Source: Pseudomonas sp. GM79
GTDB lineage: Bacteria; Pseudomonadota; Gammaproteobacteria; Pseudomonadales; Pseudomonadaceae
Direction: 5' to 3'
DNA: 64,000 nucleotides
Assembly (NCBI RefSeq): GCF_000282495.1
Contig: NZ_AKJE01000035.1
Location: 1 to 64,000 of the forward strand
The notes under the pieces were generated by a model, which did not search any database, was not told the DNA's origin, and was given only the letters and a program-made list of their open reading frames with translations. The translations under genes were made by a program, and so were the position numbers. Of the stretch, positions 48,514 through 56,843 are shown piece by piece (the stretch's first letter is position 1; the number at the start of each line of letters is the position of its first letter).

Positions 48514-48720
48514 TCAACGGTAAACAGTCAGCGCAAGAGCGCCGAACAGACAAGTAAACAGACTCAGGCGCAATAGCGCCGGGTGCCAGAAGAAGCGGTA
48601 CAGATCGAACCCCGACAGGAACCGATCCAGCGCCCAGGCCAGCGCCGCGGCAATGAAAAACATCAAGGTCATGGTCGGCATGTACACGCCGTGGAAGGCA
48701 ATTTCACGAGGCATATTCAA
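48514..48720 (-). CDS. DUF1656 small membrane protein
   Basis: A 68-residue protein with two membrane helices (GVYMPTMTLMFFIAAALAWAL and LSLFTCLFGALALTVYR), the DUF1656/AaeX-like small subunit regularly encoded with FUSC-type pumps. Its start overlaps the end of the FUSC gene by 17 bases, showing coupled translation. Confidence 0.88.
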   Translation of the reverse strand: MNMPREIAFHGVYMPTMTLMFFIAAALAWALDRFLSGFDLYRFFWHPALLRLSLFTCLFGALALTVYR

Positions 48721-50896
48721 GTCCTTGGGGCTTGGTCACGGTGTAAGCCGCAAGTGGCGATTGCGGGTCAAGCAGCGAGGTGCGGATGAAGTGCAGGTAG
48801 CTCTTCACCCGGCGCAGAGCGGAAGTGTCGAAGTGCGGCGCGAAGGGCTCATCGGTGGCCTGCACGCGGCTGATCGCGTGGTCGACCGCGACCAGGGCAC
48901 GCTCCAGATTGCTCGGGCCGGGTTGCAGAAACAGTCGCACCAGCGAACGCCCCATCGCCCGGATTGACTGACGCCACGGCTGGGATTCGGCATAGGCCGG
49001 GTGCACCGGCAGAATCGCCTGTTCCTTGCGCAACTCGATGATCGCGTGGCCGACTTCCAGCACCACGAACATCCAGCGCAATAAGTCCCGTTGCACCTGC
49101 GGCTGTCCCGCTGCGAGGCCATAGGCTTGATGCAAAAGATCGCGAGTGCGACTTTCGAAACTCGATGCCAAACCTTTGAGTTTGCCGCTGATGGCGTAGA
49201 CCACTTGCCCGCGCAAATCCTGCTCCAGGCGCCGCCATAACCAGCGACTGTTGGGCGGCAAAATGATCGCCCCGGCCGCCGCACACACCAGCATGCCCAT
49301 AATCATGGCGATGTAGTCGTTGATGAAGGTGTAAGGGTTGTAAACCGTGAGGTTGTCCGGCACCGAACCGGTGCTGAAGAAGATCAGCAACCCCAGGCCA
49401 ACCCCGGCGTATTGCGGCCGTGAACTCAGGAACGCCCCGATCACGATCACCGGCGCGAGCATCATGCAGAGCAACGCAAACCCGTCGATCAAGGGGAAGA
49501 TGAAGAACATCTCGACGAAGCCGATCAGCGCCCCGAGCAACGTCCCGCAGGCCATCTGAAACGCCATCCGTTTGGGGTTCGGTGTCGCCGCTGAAAGGCC
49601 GACGGTGGCGGCGGCGATCAGGGTCATGGTCGCCCCGCTCGGCCACGCGGTGGCCACCCAATAACTGCCGAGCACCACGAGAATGAATGCTGCGCGAAGG
49701 CCCGATGCCGCCGAAGCCAGCCAGTTGGTTTGCGGGGTGAAGGGCTCGTCCCAACGTTCCCGTTCGTGGCTGTGATCGGCCAGCGATGCGTGGGTCTGTG
49801 CATAACTGTGCAGGTCGTCGACATAGCGATAAAGCAGCTCGTAGGCGGTGTGAAAATCCAGCTGCTCGGCGTCGCTCGGATCACTTTCCTGAAAGGTCGC
49901 CCGCAGGCTGCGGACCCGCGCCGGCAAGTTGTCCTTATAAGTCGCCAAAGCACTGGCCAGGCGTGCAGCGTCGGGGCTGGTCAAGGCCCGACCGCTGAAG
50001 CCGTCGAGCACTTCCGCCAGATCCTGCAAACCCGGTTTGATCGCCGCGACAACATGATCGGTGCCGCTGTTGCGCAGGCGTTCGAGCAACTGATGCAGCG
50101 CATTGAAGCGCGTGGTTATGCCCATGAACTCGCTGTTCAAGCGACTGAGCCGCCCGTTGCGCCGACGCATGTGCGGGTCTTCGAACACCGTGACGCTGCG
50201 CAGCCCTTCCAGACCTACCGCCTCGGCAATAAATCGCACGTTGTTCGCTTCAAACGCCTCGCGCTGGCTGCGACCGCGCAAGCCATCGGTGACGAACAAG
50301 GCAAACACGCCGAAGCGCTGATACAAGGCATTGCGCATCGCGGCGCTGGCGGTTTGCGGCAGGATCGCGGCGCTCACCAGCGTCGAGCAGAGAATCCCCA
50401 GGGAGATTTCCAGCACACGCCAGACTGCTGCCATGAACGCGCCGTCGGGATGCGCCAATGCAGGCAGTCCGATCATCGCCGCCGTATAACCGGCGAGCAC
50501 AAATCCGTAGGCGCGGAAGTTGCGATAACGCGCCGCGCCGGCCGAGCAGAGGCCGACCCAGATCGCCAGCGAGCCGAGGAACAGCTCGGTGTTCTGCGCA
50601 AACAGGGCAATCAACGCGACCATCACCGCCGACCCGGCCAACGTGCCGAGGAAGCGATAGAAACTCTTGGCGAAAACCTGGCCGCTTTGCGGTTGCATGA
50701 CGATGAATACGGTGATCATCGCGGTGCGCGGTTGTGGCAACTCAAGACGCATGGCCAGCCACAGGGTCAGGAACGCCGCGAACAGCACCTTGAAAATGTA
50801 CACCCAGGTCACGCCGTCGCTGCGTGCCCAGTCGAAGAAACCCCGGCGCCATTCAAGGGAATACAGCCAGCGCAAAGGTGCGGGCAAGGGAGTCAT
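48704..50896 (-). CDS. FUSC-family inner-membrane efflux protein
   Basis: A 730-residue protein with two blocks of membrane helices (about residues 25-190 and 395-540) separated by a large soluble domain, the FUSC/AaeB layout. The second block includes ASGLRAAFILVVLGSYWVAT. E. coli AaeB exports aromatic carboxylic acids; substrates of this one are unknown. It lies between the outer-membrane component (upstream) and DUF1656 (overlapping), in a four-gene tripartite pump operon. Confidence 0.92.
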   Translation of the reverse strand: MTPLPAPLRWLYSLEWRRGFFDWARSDGVTWVYIFKVLFAAFLTLWLAMRLELPQPRTAMITVFIVMQPQSGQVFAKSFYRFLGTLAGSAVMVALIALFAQNTELFLGSLAIWVGLCSAGAARYRNFRAYGFVLAGYTAAMIGLPALAHPDGAFMAAVWRVLEISLGILCSTLVSAAILPQTASAAMRNALYQRFGVFALFVTDGLRGRSQREAFEANNVRFIAEAVGLEGLRSVTVFEDPHMRRRNGRLSRLNSEFMGITTRFNALHQLLERLRNSGTDHVVAAIKPGLQDLAEVLDGFSGRALTSPDAARLASALATYKDNLPARVRSLRATFQESDPSDAEQLDFHTAYELLYRYVDDLHSYAQTHASLADHSHERERWDEPFTPQTNWLASAASGLRAAFILVVLGSYWVATAWPSGATMTLIAAATVGLSAATPNPKRMAFQMACGTLLGALIGFVEMFFIFPLIDGFALLCMMLAPVIVIGAFLSSRPQYAGVGLGLLIFFSTGSVPDNLTVYNPYTFINDYIAMIMGMLVCAAAGAIILPPNSRWLWRRLEQDLRGQVVYAISGKLKGLASSFESRTRDLLHQAYGLAAGQPQVQRDLLRWMFVVLEVGHAIIELRKEQAILPVHPAYAESQPWRQSIRAMGRSLVRLFLQPGPSNLERALVAVDHAISRVQATDEPFAPHFDTSALRRVKSYLHFIRTSLLDPQSPLAAYTVTKPQGLEYAS

Positions 50897-50942
50897 GGGA
50901 TTTTGCTCAATGGTCTTGGGTTGTGCGGCGAGGACTCGGCCC

Positions 50943-51033
50943 CTGTGGGAGCGGGCTTGCTCGCGAAGACGGAGTGTCAGTCAATGCGGATTTCGCCTGA
51001 CACACCGCTTTCGCGAGCAAGCCCGCTCCCACA
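50943..51033. repeat. Palindromic repeat pair between the outer-membrane factor and FUSC genes
   Basis: Inverted GTGGGAGCGGGCTTGCTCGCGAA copies, GTGGGAG outermost, within a putative operon gap of about 150 bases. Confidence 0.9.
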
Positions 51034-51043
51034 GGTTGCGTGT

Positions 51044-52555
51044 TCAATTCGAGAGACTCTTAAGAAGGGCCGGGGTTTTCGGTACATCGGTCTGGCTGTC
51101 TTCCGGCACGTCATTGCCTGCCCCGAGTCCACCGCCAAGCGCCGTCACCAGCTCGGCGTGTGCACTCAACCGCGCAGCCTGAACCTGCTGCTGCACTTGT
51201 TGCTGCTTGAACAACAAAGTCTGCGCATTGAGCACGTTGAGGTAATCGGTTAGCCCGCGCTGATAGGCGATCATCGCGATGTCGTAGGTCTTCTGCGCCG
51301 TGGCCACCGACTCGGCGGCGAAGGCCTGTTGCTTGTCCATCGACTCGCGGCGAATCAGCTGGTCGGAGATGTTCTTCAGCGCATTGACCAGCGTCTGGTT
51401 GTACCTGGCCACCGCGATGTCATAACCCGCCGAGGCCTCGCCCAACTCCGCACGCAAGCGGCCGCCGTCGAAGATCGGCAACGAAATCGCCGGACCAACG
51501 CTGTAGTTGAGCTTCTTGCCAGTCAAAAACTCCAGCGCACCACCGCCGGTGGCCATGTAGCCGAGACTGCCGACCAGATCGACGTTGGGGTAGAAGCCCG
51601 CGTGAGCGACATCGATGCCCCGCGCCTGCGCCGCCACTTGCCAGCGACTGGCAACCACGTCCGGGCGTTGACCGAGCAATTGCGCCGGCAAGGAGGACGG
51701 CAGTTTCAATGCCGCGCCCAACGACAGTGTCGGCCGTTGCAACTGCGCGCCCTCCCCCGGTCCCTTACCGGCCAGCGCGGCGAGTTGGTTGCGGCTTAGG
51801 GCAATTTCCTCATCCAGGGCATCGATTTGCCGATGGGTTTCCGGCAAGGGTGTTTCGGCCTGGCTGACTTCGAAATGGGTGCCGATGCCGCCGTCCAGAC
51901 GTTTCTGTGCCAGGTCGAGAATTTGCTGTTGCTGCTTCAAAGTCGCGGCAGCGATGTCCCGTTGCGCATAATGCAACGAGAGCTCGATGTAGGCGCGCAC
52001 GATGTTGTTCTGCAATTCAAGCTGGGCCTGCCGTGCTTCGGCGGCGCTCATGTGAGCCATGTCCACGGCGCGTTCGGTGGCGTTGCTTTCGCGCCCCCAG
52101 AGGTCGAGGGCATAGCTGAAACCCAGCGCGGCGTTGTTGTCCCAAGTGGTGGTGTTGGCCAACTCGCCGGGGCCGTAGAACTGATCGGTGGGCCAGTTGT
52201 GGCGCTTGAGGGTGGATTGGCCATTGATCTGCAACGACTCGGCGGACTCGGCAAGGCCGGCCATCGACCGCGCCTGACGCACTCGCGCAGCGGCCATGGC
52301 CATGCTCGGGCTGCCTTGCAGGGCGAGGTCGATCCAGCGGTTCAATTGCGGGTCGCCGTAGGCTTGCCACCATTGAGCGGTGGGCCAATGAGCGTCTTGC
52401 TCGGCGCTCTGAATGGCATCGTCGGTGGCCAATGAATTGGCCTCCAGTGCCTTGTCTTGCGGGGCAATACCTGCGGTGCCGATGCAGCCGCTGATTGCCA
52501 GGGTTAAAGCCAAAACACTGAGCGTCTTGAGCGCTCTGTTGATGCGACGCGGCAC
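51044..52555 (-). CDS. Outer-membrane efflux channel, NodT/OprM family lipoprotein
   Basis: A 503-residue outer-membrane factor. The signal ends LAISGCIGTAG, a lipobox, and the two OEP repeats are visible (for example LGFSYALDLWGRESNATERA and a VGPAISLPIFDGGRLRAELG segment). It would be the exit duct of the FUSC-DUF1656-HlyD pump encoded downstream. It is the first gene of the operon and faces a divergent LysR regulator. Confidence 0.92.
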   Translation of the reverse strand: MPRRINRALKTLSVLALTLAISGCIGTAGIAPQDKALEANSLATDDAIQSAEQDAHWPTAQWWQAYGDPQLNRWIDLALQGSPSMAMAAARVRQARSMAGLAESAESLQINGQSTLKRHNWPTDQFYGPGELANTTTWDNNAALGFSYALDLWGRESNATERAVDMAHMSAAEARQAQLELQNNIVRAYIELSLHYAQRDIAAATLKQQQQILDLAQKRLDGGIGTHFEVSQAETPLPETHRQIDALDEEIALSRNQLAALAGKGPGEGAQLQRPTLSLGAALKLPSSLPAQLLGQRPDVVASRWQVAAQARGIDVAHAGFYPNVDLVGSLGYMATGGGALEFLTGKKLNYSVGPAISLPIFDGGRLRAELGEASAGYDIAVARYNQTLVNALKNISDQLIRRESMDKQQAFAAESVATAQKTYDIAMIAYQRGLTDYLNVLNAQTLLFKQQQVQQQVQAARLSAHAELVTALGGGLGAGNDVPEDSQTDVPKTPALLKSLSN

Positions 52556-52593
52556 TGCTGCGATTTCCTGAGAAAGGGAGGGTCACGAGATCC

Positions 52594-52680
52594 TTGTGGG
52601 AGCGGGCTTGCTCGCGAAAGCGGAGTGTCAGTCAACATCAATGTTGAATATGAAATCGCATTCGCGAGCCCCCTCCCACA
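52594..52680. repeat. Decayed palindromic repeat pair upstream of the efflux operon
   Basis: The left copy is a normal GTGGGAGCGGGCTTGCTCGCGAA. The right copy reads CGCGAGCCCCCTCCCAC, missing four bases from the CAAGCCCGC core, so one arm has degenerated. Confidence 0.85.
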
Positions 52681-52838
52681 ATGGCGCAATTCTAGGGGTG
52701 GGCCTTGTTGGCGATAAGCCGGGATTCTTGTGAATCTTTGTTACCGTTAACGCGATAATCCCTTGGTCGCGCCTTTAGTCGTCTGTAAAGAATCAGCAAC
52801 TTCGTGTCACAATTTGCCATTCGCCAAGAGAGCACCCC

Positions 52839-53807
52839 ATGGACACTTTGCAAAACATGCGCGCCTTCAGTTACGTGGCCGAGGCCGGGAGCTTCACCGC
52901 CGCCGCCGTGCAACTCGACACCACCACGGCCAACGTCTCGCGCGCGGTCTCCAACCTGGAAGCCCACCTGCAAACCCGCCTGCTCAACCGCACCACCCGC
53001 CGCATCGCCCTGACCGAGGCCGGCAAGCGCTATCTATTGCGTTGCGAGCAGATCCTGGCGTACGTCGAAGAAGCCGAAGCCGAAGCCAGCGACGCCCACG
53101 CGCGCCCGGCCGGGCAACTCAAGGTGCATACCATGACCGGCATCGGTCAGCACTTCGTGATCGACGCCATCGCCCGCTACCGCAAAACCCACCCGGACGT
53201 GACCTTCGACCTGACCATGGCCAACCGCGTGCCGGATCTGCTCGACGAGGGCTACGACGTGTCCATCGTGCTCGCCAGTGAACTGCCCGACTCGGGCTTC
53301 GTCTCCCAGCGTTTGGGCATCACCTACAGCATCGTTTGCGCGTCGCCCGCCTATGTAAAAGCCAACGGCTGCGCGCACAAACCCAGCGATTTGCTCAACC
53401 ACGCCTGCCTGCGCCTGGTGAGCCCGGTCATCCCGCTGGAGAAATGGGCCTTCGACGGGCCTGACGGCCAGGAAATGGTCACCATCAACAGCTCACCGTT
53501 TTTGGTGAACTCCGCTGATGCGATGAAGACTGCAATCACCAGCGGCATGGGGGTTGGCGTTTTACCGGTGTACGCGGCGATTGAAGGGCTGCGCAACGGC
53601 ACGTTGGTGCGGGTGATGCCGAACTATCGTTCACAGGAATTGAATCTGTATGCGATTTATCCATCGCGGCAGTATCTGGATGCGAAGATCAAGACCTGGG
53701 TCGAGTACTTGCGCGGGTCGTTGCCGGAGATATTGGCGGCGCATCAGGCGGAATTGGCGGCGTATGAGTTGAGTGGGAGTTTGGGTGGGGCGCGGTTGGC
53801 GAATTGA
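52839..53807 (+). CDS. LysR-family regulator of the divergent efflux operon
   Basis: A 322-residue LysR protein with the HTH region FTAAAVQLDTTTANVSRAVS and RLLNRTTRRIALTEAG, then the effector domain from GQLKVHTMTGIG. It is transcribed away from the outer-membrane factor gene across about 280 bases, the arrangement seen for aaeR-aaeXAB, so it probably controls the pump in response to an aromatic or similar compound (inference). GAGAG precedes the ATG. Confidence 0.88.
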   Translation: MDTLQNMRAFSYVAEAGSFTAAAVQLDTTTANVSRAVSNLEAHLQTRLLNRTTRRIALTEAGKRYLLRCEQILAYVEEAEAEASDAHARPAGQLKVHTMTGIGQHFVIDAIARYRKTHPDVTFDLTMANRVPDLLDEGYDVSIVLASELPDSGFVSQRLGITYSIVCASPAYVKANGCAHKPSDLLNHACLRLVSPVIPLEKWAFDGPDGQEMVTINSSPFLVNSADAMKTAITSGMGVGVLPVYAAIEGLRNGTLVRVMPNYRSQELNLYAIYPSRQYLDAKIKTWVEYLRGSLPEILAAHQAELAAYELSGSLGGARLAN

Positions 53808-53999
53808 GCTACAGACGGTCCTACAAATCGCCGAGATTCTGGGACGTTTCCGACGCGTTTTGACGGTTGGTGTGTGGGACGGGAGATGGGTAGGCTTTGG
53901 GGGTCGCTGACGCATCAGCGATCAGGTCTGGAAAACCTGGATCAATCCTTTACCTCGGCACATGGCATACTGCGGCGCTTTTTTCTGCTCGCAATGTTA
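53808..53999. other. Spacer between the LysR gene and the structured leader
   Basis: About 190 bases with no gene. It holds a small CGCTGACG/CATCAGCG hairpin near 53906-53921 and a GGTCTGGAAAACCTGG element near 53925-53941. These probably belong to the promoter and 5' part of the leader that follows. Confidence 0.4.
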
Positions 54000-54113
54000 T
54001 GGCGGCTGTGCGCGGGAGACCTTCGGGTCTGCCGGGTTTTGGTTGGGATTGACCGGTTTTTCCAGTCCGCGCACGGCTGCCACCCTTTTGTCTGGAAAAC
54101 AAAAAGTGGCAGC
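54000..54113 (+). ncRNA. Structured 5' leader with two mutually exclusive stems
   Basis: Stem A pairs 54000-54015 with 54067-54082, 16 bp with two G-U pairs, and encloses an AGACC-TTCG-GGTCT tetraloop hairpin (54017-54030). Stem B pairs 54076-54083 with 54106-54113 (GCTGCCAC/GTGGCAGC) and uses the 3' arm of stem A, so both cannot form at once. No T-tract follows stem B. The leader ends 31 bases before the start of the small gene at 54145. A switch or attenuator, or a mobile structured repeat, are both possible. I recall similar leaders before small genes in other Pseudomonas genomes. Confidence 0.6.
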
Positions 54114-54144
54114 TCCATTAATCCCAGCATGGAGTAATGCACTT

Positions 54145-54393
54145 ATGTTCAAGCCGACGCCAAATCCCCCTCACATACCCAGCCACTTGTTCCAGGTTAC
54201 CCCCGACTCCACCACCGAAACCTTATTGGTCTACGCCTGCGAATCCCTCGCCTCGGCCAGCGTCATGGCCAGTGACTTCGCCGGTTTTCTCGAAGGCACT
54301 CATCGCAACACCATGCTGGGCATCCAGCAGGTCATCATGCTGGGCGAACTGGCGGTGAATCGAGTACTGGACAACATCGACCCACAAGACTGA
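54145..54393 (+). CDS. Small DUF6124-like protein
   Basis: An 82-residue protein beginning MFKPTPNPP, with a helical C-terminal two thirds (TETLLVYACESLASASVMAS and MLGIQQVIMLGELAVNRVL). It resembles the Pseudomonas-specific DUF6124 family of unknown function. The family call is from memory of its form. GGAG lies ten bases before the ATG. It is preceded by a strongly structured leader. Confidence 0.75.
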   Translation: MFKPTPNPPHIPSHLFQVTPDSTTETLLVYACESLASASVMASDFAGFLEGTHRNTMLGIQQVIMLGELAVNRVLDNIDPQD

Positions 54394-54404
54394 CCCGTAC
54401 CAGC

Positions 54405-54490
54405 AGGAGTCGAGCTTGCTCGCGATGACGGTTCAACATTCAACATTGATACTGGCAGCCCCATCGCAATCGCGAGCAAGCCTCGCTCCA
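54405..54490. repeat. Variant palindromic repeat pair (AGTCGAGCTTGCTCGCGATGACGG type)
   Basis: A GGAGTCGAGCTTGCTCGCGATG arm and a CATCGCAATCGCGAGCAAGC arm facing each other. The core GCTTGCTCGCGA is shared with the main family but the GTGGGAGCGGG end is changed. Confidence 0.7.
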
Positions 54491-54571
54491 TGTAGGAGCT
54501 GCCGAAGGCTGCGATCTTTTGATCTTGAAAAAATCCAGATCAAAAGATCGCAGCCTTCGGCCACCGCCTAC
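54491..54571. repeat. Palindromic repeat pair, GTAGGAGCTGCCGAAG type
   Basis: Inverted GTAGGAGCTGCCGAAGGCTG / CGATCTTTTGATC copies with a very short interior, directly abutting the variant repeat to its left. The right end is slightly diverged (GGCCACCGCCTAC). Confidence 0.88.
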
Positions 54572-54634
54572 GCACAACAACGAAAAAGAATGTTAGCGTG
54601 CTTGGCATTCTCCAAGCCCGACGAGCCGCCTCCA

Positions 54635-55609
54635 ATGAAAAAAACCGTCCTCGCCTTCAGCCGTATCACCCCACCGATGATCGAACGTCTGCAACAAGAC
54701 TTCGACGTGATCGTGCCGAACCCGAAAAACGGCGACATCAATGCCCAATTCAATGAAGCCCTGCCCCACGCCCACGGCCTGATCGGCGTCGGCCGCAAAC
54801 TCGGTCGCGCGCAACTGGAAAACGCCAGCAAACTGGAAGTGGTCTCCAGCGTCTCGGTCGGCTACGACAACTACGACCTCGCCTACTTCAACGAACGCGG
54901 GATCATGCTCACCAACACCCCCGACGTCCTCACCGAAAGCACCGCCGACCTGGCCTTCGCCCTGCTTATGAGCAGCGCCCGCCGCGTCGCCGAGCTGGAC
55001 GCCTGGACCAAGGCCGGTCAATGGCAAGCCACCGTCGGTGCGCCGCTGTTCGGTAGCGATGTGCATGGCAAAACCTTAGGGATTGTCGGCATGGGCAACA
55101 TCGGCGCGGCCATCGCCCGTCGCGGTCGGCTGGGCTTCAACATGCCGATTATCTACAGCGGCAACAGCCGCAAGACCGAACTGGAACAGGAGCTCGGTGC
55201 GCAGTTTCGCAGCCTCGACCAGTTGCTGGCCGAAGCCGATTTCGTCTGCCTGGTGGTGCCGCTCAGCGAAAAAACCAGGCACCTGATCAGCCACCGTGAA
55301 CTGGCGCTGATGAAACCGAGCGCCATTCTGGTGAACATCGCCCGCGGCCCCGTAGTGGACGAACCGGCGCTGATCGAAGCGCTGCAAAACAACCGGATTC
55401 GCGGCGCCGGGCTGGACGTCTACGAGAAAGAACCGCTGGCCGAGTCGCCATTGTTCCAACTGAAAAACGCCGTGACATTGCCGCACATCGGCTCGGCGAC
55501 CCACGATACCCGTGAAGCCATGGCCAACCGTGCCTTGGCCAACTTGCGCAGTGCCTTGTTGGGTGAGCGGCCGCAAGATCTGGTGAATCCACAAGTGTGG
55601 AAAGGCTGA
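54635..55609 (+). CDS. 2-hydroxyacid dehydrogenase (glyoxylate/hydroxypyruvate or 2-ketogluconate reductase type)
   Basis: A 324-residue D-2-hydroxyacid dehydrogenase. The NAD(P)-binding motif GIVGMGNIGAAIARRG is in the middle, with Arg in NIARGPVVDEPAL and the catalytic His in LPHIGSATHDTREAM. The form fits GhrB/TkrA, which reduces glyoxylate, hydroxypyruvate or 2-ketogluconate. The exact substrate is open. The ATG at 54635 has only a weak ribosome-binding site. Confidence 0.88.
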   Translation: MKKTVLAFSRITPPMIERLQQDFDVIVPNPKNGDINAQFNEALPHAHGLIGVGRKLGRAQLENASKLEVVSSVSVGYDNYDLAYFNERGIMLTNTPDVLTESTADLAFALLMSSARRVAELDAWTKAGQWQATVGAPLFGSDVHGKTLGIVGMGNIGAAIARRGRLGFNMPIIYSGNSRKTELEQELGAQFRSLDQLLAEADFVCLVVPLSEKTRHLISHRELALMKPSAILVNIARGPVVDEPALIEALQNNRIRGAGLDVYEKEPLAESPLFQLKNAVTLPHIGSATHDTREAMANRALANLRSALLGERPQDLVNPQVWKG

Positions 55610-55617
55610 CTAAATAA

Positions 55618-55642
55618 GGGCAGGCGGTTCAAACGCCTGCCC
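55618..55642 (+). terminator. Weak hairpin terminator after the dehydrogenase gene
   Basis: Stem GGGCAGGCG/CGCCTGCCC (55618-55626 and 55634-55642) with a 7-base loop, but no T-tract follows. It starts nine bases after the stop codon. Confidence 0.5.
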
Positions 55643-55675
55643 ACTCGTTACACAACGTGCAGACGAAAAAACCTG

Positions 55676-55843
55676 GCGCTATGGACCAATGCCAGTCAGT
55701 TAAGGCGCGGAACCTGTGGGAGCGGGCTTGCTCGCGAAAGCGGTGTATCAGGCAACATCAATGTTGATTGTGCCGCCGTCTTCGCGAGCAAGCCCGCTCC
55801 CACATGGATTGCGCCTTAACTGACTGACATTGAGCGCTATGGA
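55676..55843. repeat. Palindromic repeat pair nested inside a larger inverted repeat with flanking direct repeats
   Basis: The core pair (55713-55803) is the GTGGGAGCGGGCTTGCTCGCGAA type. Outside it, 22-base arms at 55687-55708 and 55811-55832 are inverted copies with one mismatch. Beyond these, GCGCTATGGA occurs as a direct repeat at 55676-55685 and 55834-55843. The whole forms a palindrome of about 146 bases. Confidence 0.85.
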
Positions 55844-55940
55844 TTCTCCTTACTTACCCGCCCCTGCGGATAATGAGTATGGAGAATATGGGCGTTGAGG
55901 ATTGAGCGCGGAGTAATACGCGGTCAATCTTTGAAAAGCA
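55844..55940. other. Short gap between the repeat element and the EamA gene end
   Basis: About 100 bases without a feature. With the repeat element and hairpin to its left it fills the 330-base space between two convergent genes. Confidence 0.4.
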
Positions 55941-56843
55941 TCAGGCAAATTTGCCAGTCCCCTGCACCATCGGCGCCTTGGGTTTACGGAACACCAGCAC
56001 ATTCCCCAGCATCACCAACACCAGCCCCACCAACGCCGGTGCCGTCCATTGATAGCCTTCGACAAACGCCGACACATTCAGCGCCACCACCGGAAAGAGT
56101 ACGGTGCAGTACGCTGCCCGCTCCGGGCCCATGCGCCCGACCAGCGTCAGGTAGGCGGTGAAGCCGATCACCGAGCCCGGAATCACCAGGTACAACAACG
56201 AGCCGATATAGCGGGCATTCCATTCCATGTCGAACGGGATGCCTTTGACCAGACACCACACCGTCAACATCGCCGCGCCGTAAGCCATGCCCCAGGCATT
56301 GGTGGTCAGGGGTTTCAGGCCGGCCTTTTGTTGCAGACTCGACAGCATGTTGCCGGCCGAGAAGCATAAGGTTCCGAGCAGCGCCAAGCCCAACCCGAGC
56401 ATGGTTTCAGGGCTGGCGGTATGACCGGCCAGCTCCGGCCAGAACAACAGGCCCAATCCGAGCAAGCCCAGTGCACCGCCCATCAGTACATTGCGAGCGA
56501 TTTTCTGACCGAAAAACACCCGTGCGTTGAAGGCATTCCAGAGGGTCGCGGTGGAAAACACCACGGCAACCAGACCGCTGGGAATCCATTGGCTGGCGGT
56601 AAGAAAGCACATGAAATTGATGCAGAACAGGCACAAGCCCTGCGCCAGGCAGATCAGATGCCCGCGACGGTTCATCACTTGCAGACGGCGGCTGAGCAGC
56701 AACATCACGAACAACACCAATGCGGCAAGGCCGAAGCGATAAACGATCGACACTGGAATCGCCACCACGCCCAGTTGCCATTTCAAGGCAATCCAGGTGG
56801 TGCCCCAGATCAGCACGGTCAATAAATACAGCGAAATGTTCAT
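55941..56843 (-). CDS. EamA/RhaT-family drug-metabolite transporter
   Basis: A 300-residue protein with ten membrane helices in two EamA repeats; it begins MNISLYLLTVLIWGTTWIAL. Such proteins export amino acids or small metabolites. The ATG at 56843 follows GGAG at eight bases; the reading frame is open far upstream to 57212 but that part has no membrane helix and overlaps a repeat element. It is divergent from an AraC-type regulator, a likely controller. Confidence 0.88.
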   Translation of the reverse strand: MNISLYLLTVLIWGTTWIALKWQLGVVAIPVSIVYRFGLAALVLFVMLLLSRRLQVMNRRGHLICLAQGLCLFCINFMCFLTASQWIPSGLVAVVFSTATLWNAFNARVFFGQKIARNVLMGGALGLLGLGLLFWPELAGHTASPETMLGLGLALLGTLCFSAGNMLSSLQQKAGLKPLTTNAWGMAYGAAMLTVWCLVKGIPFDMEWNARYIGSLLYLVIPGSVIGFTAYLTLVGRMGPERAAYCTVLFPVVALNVSAFVEGYQWTAPALVGLVLVMLGNVLVFRKPKAPMVQGTGKFA

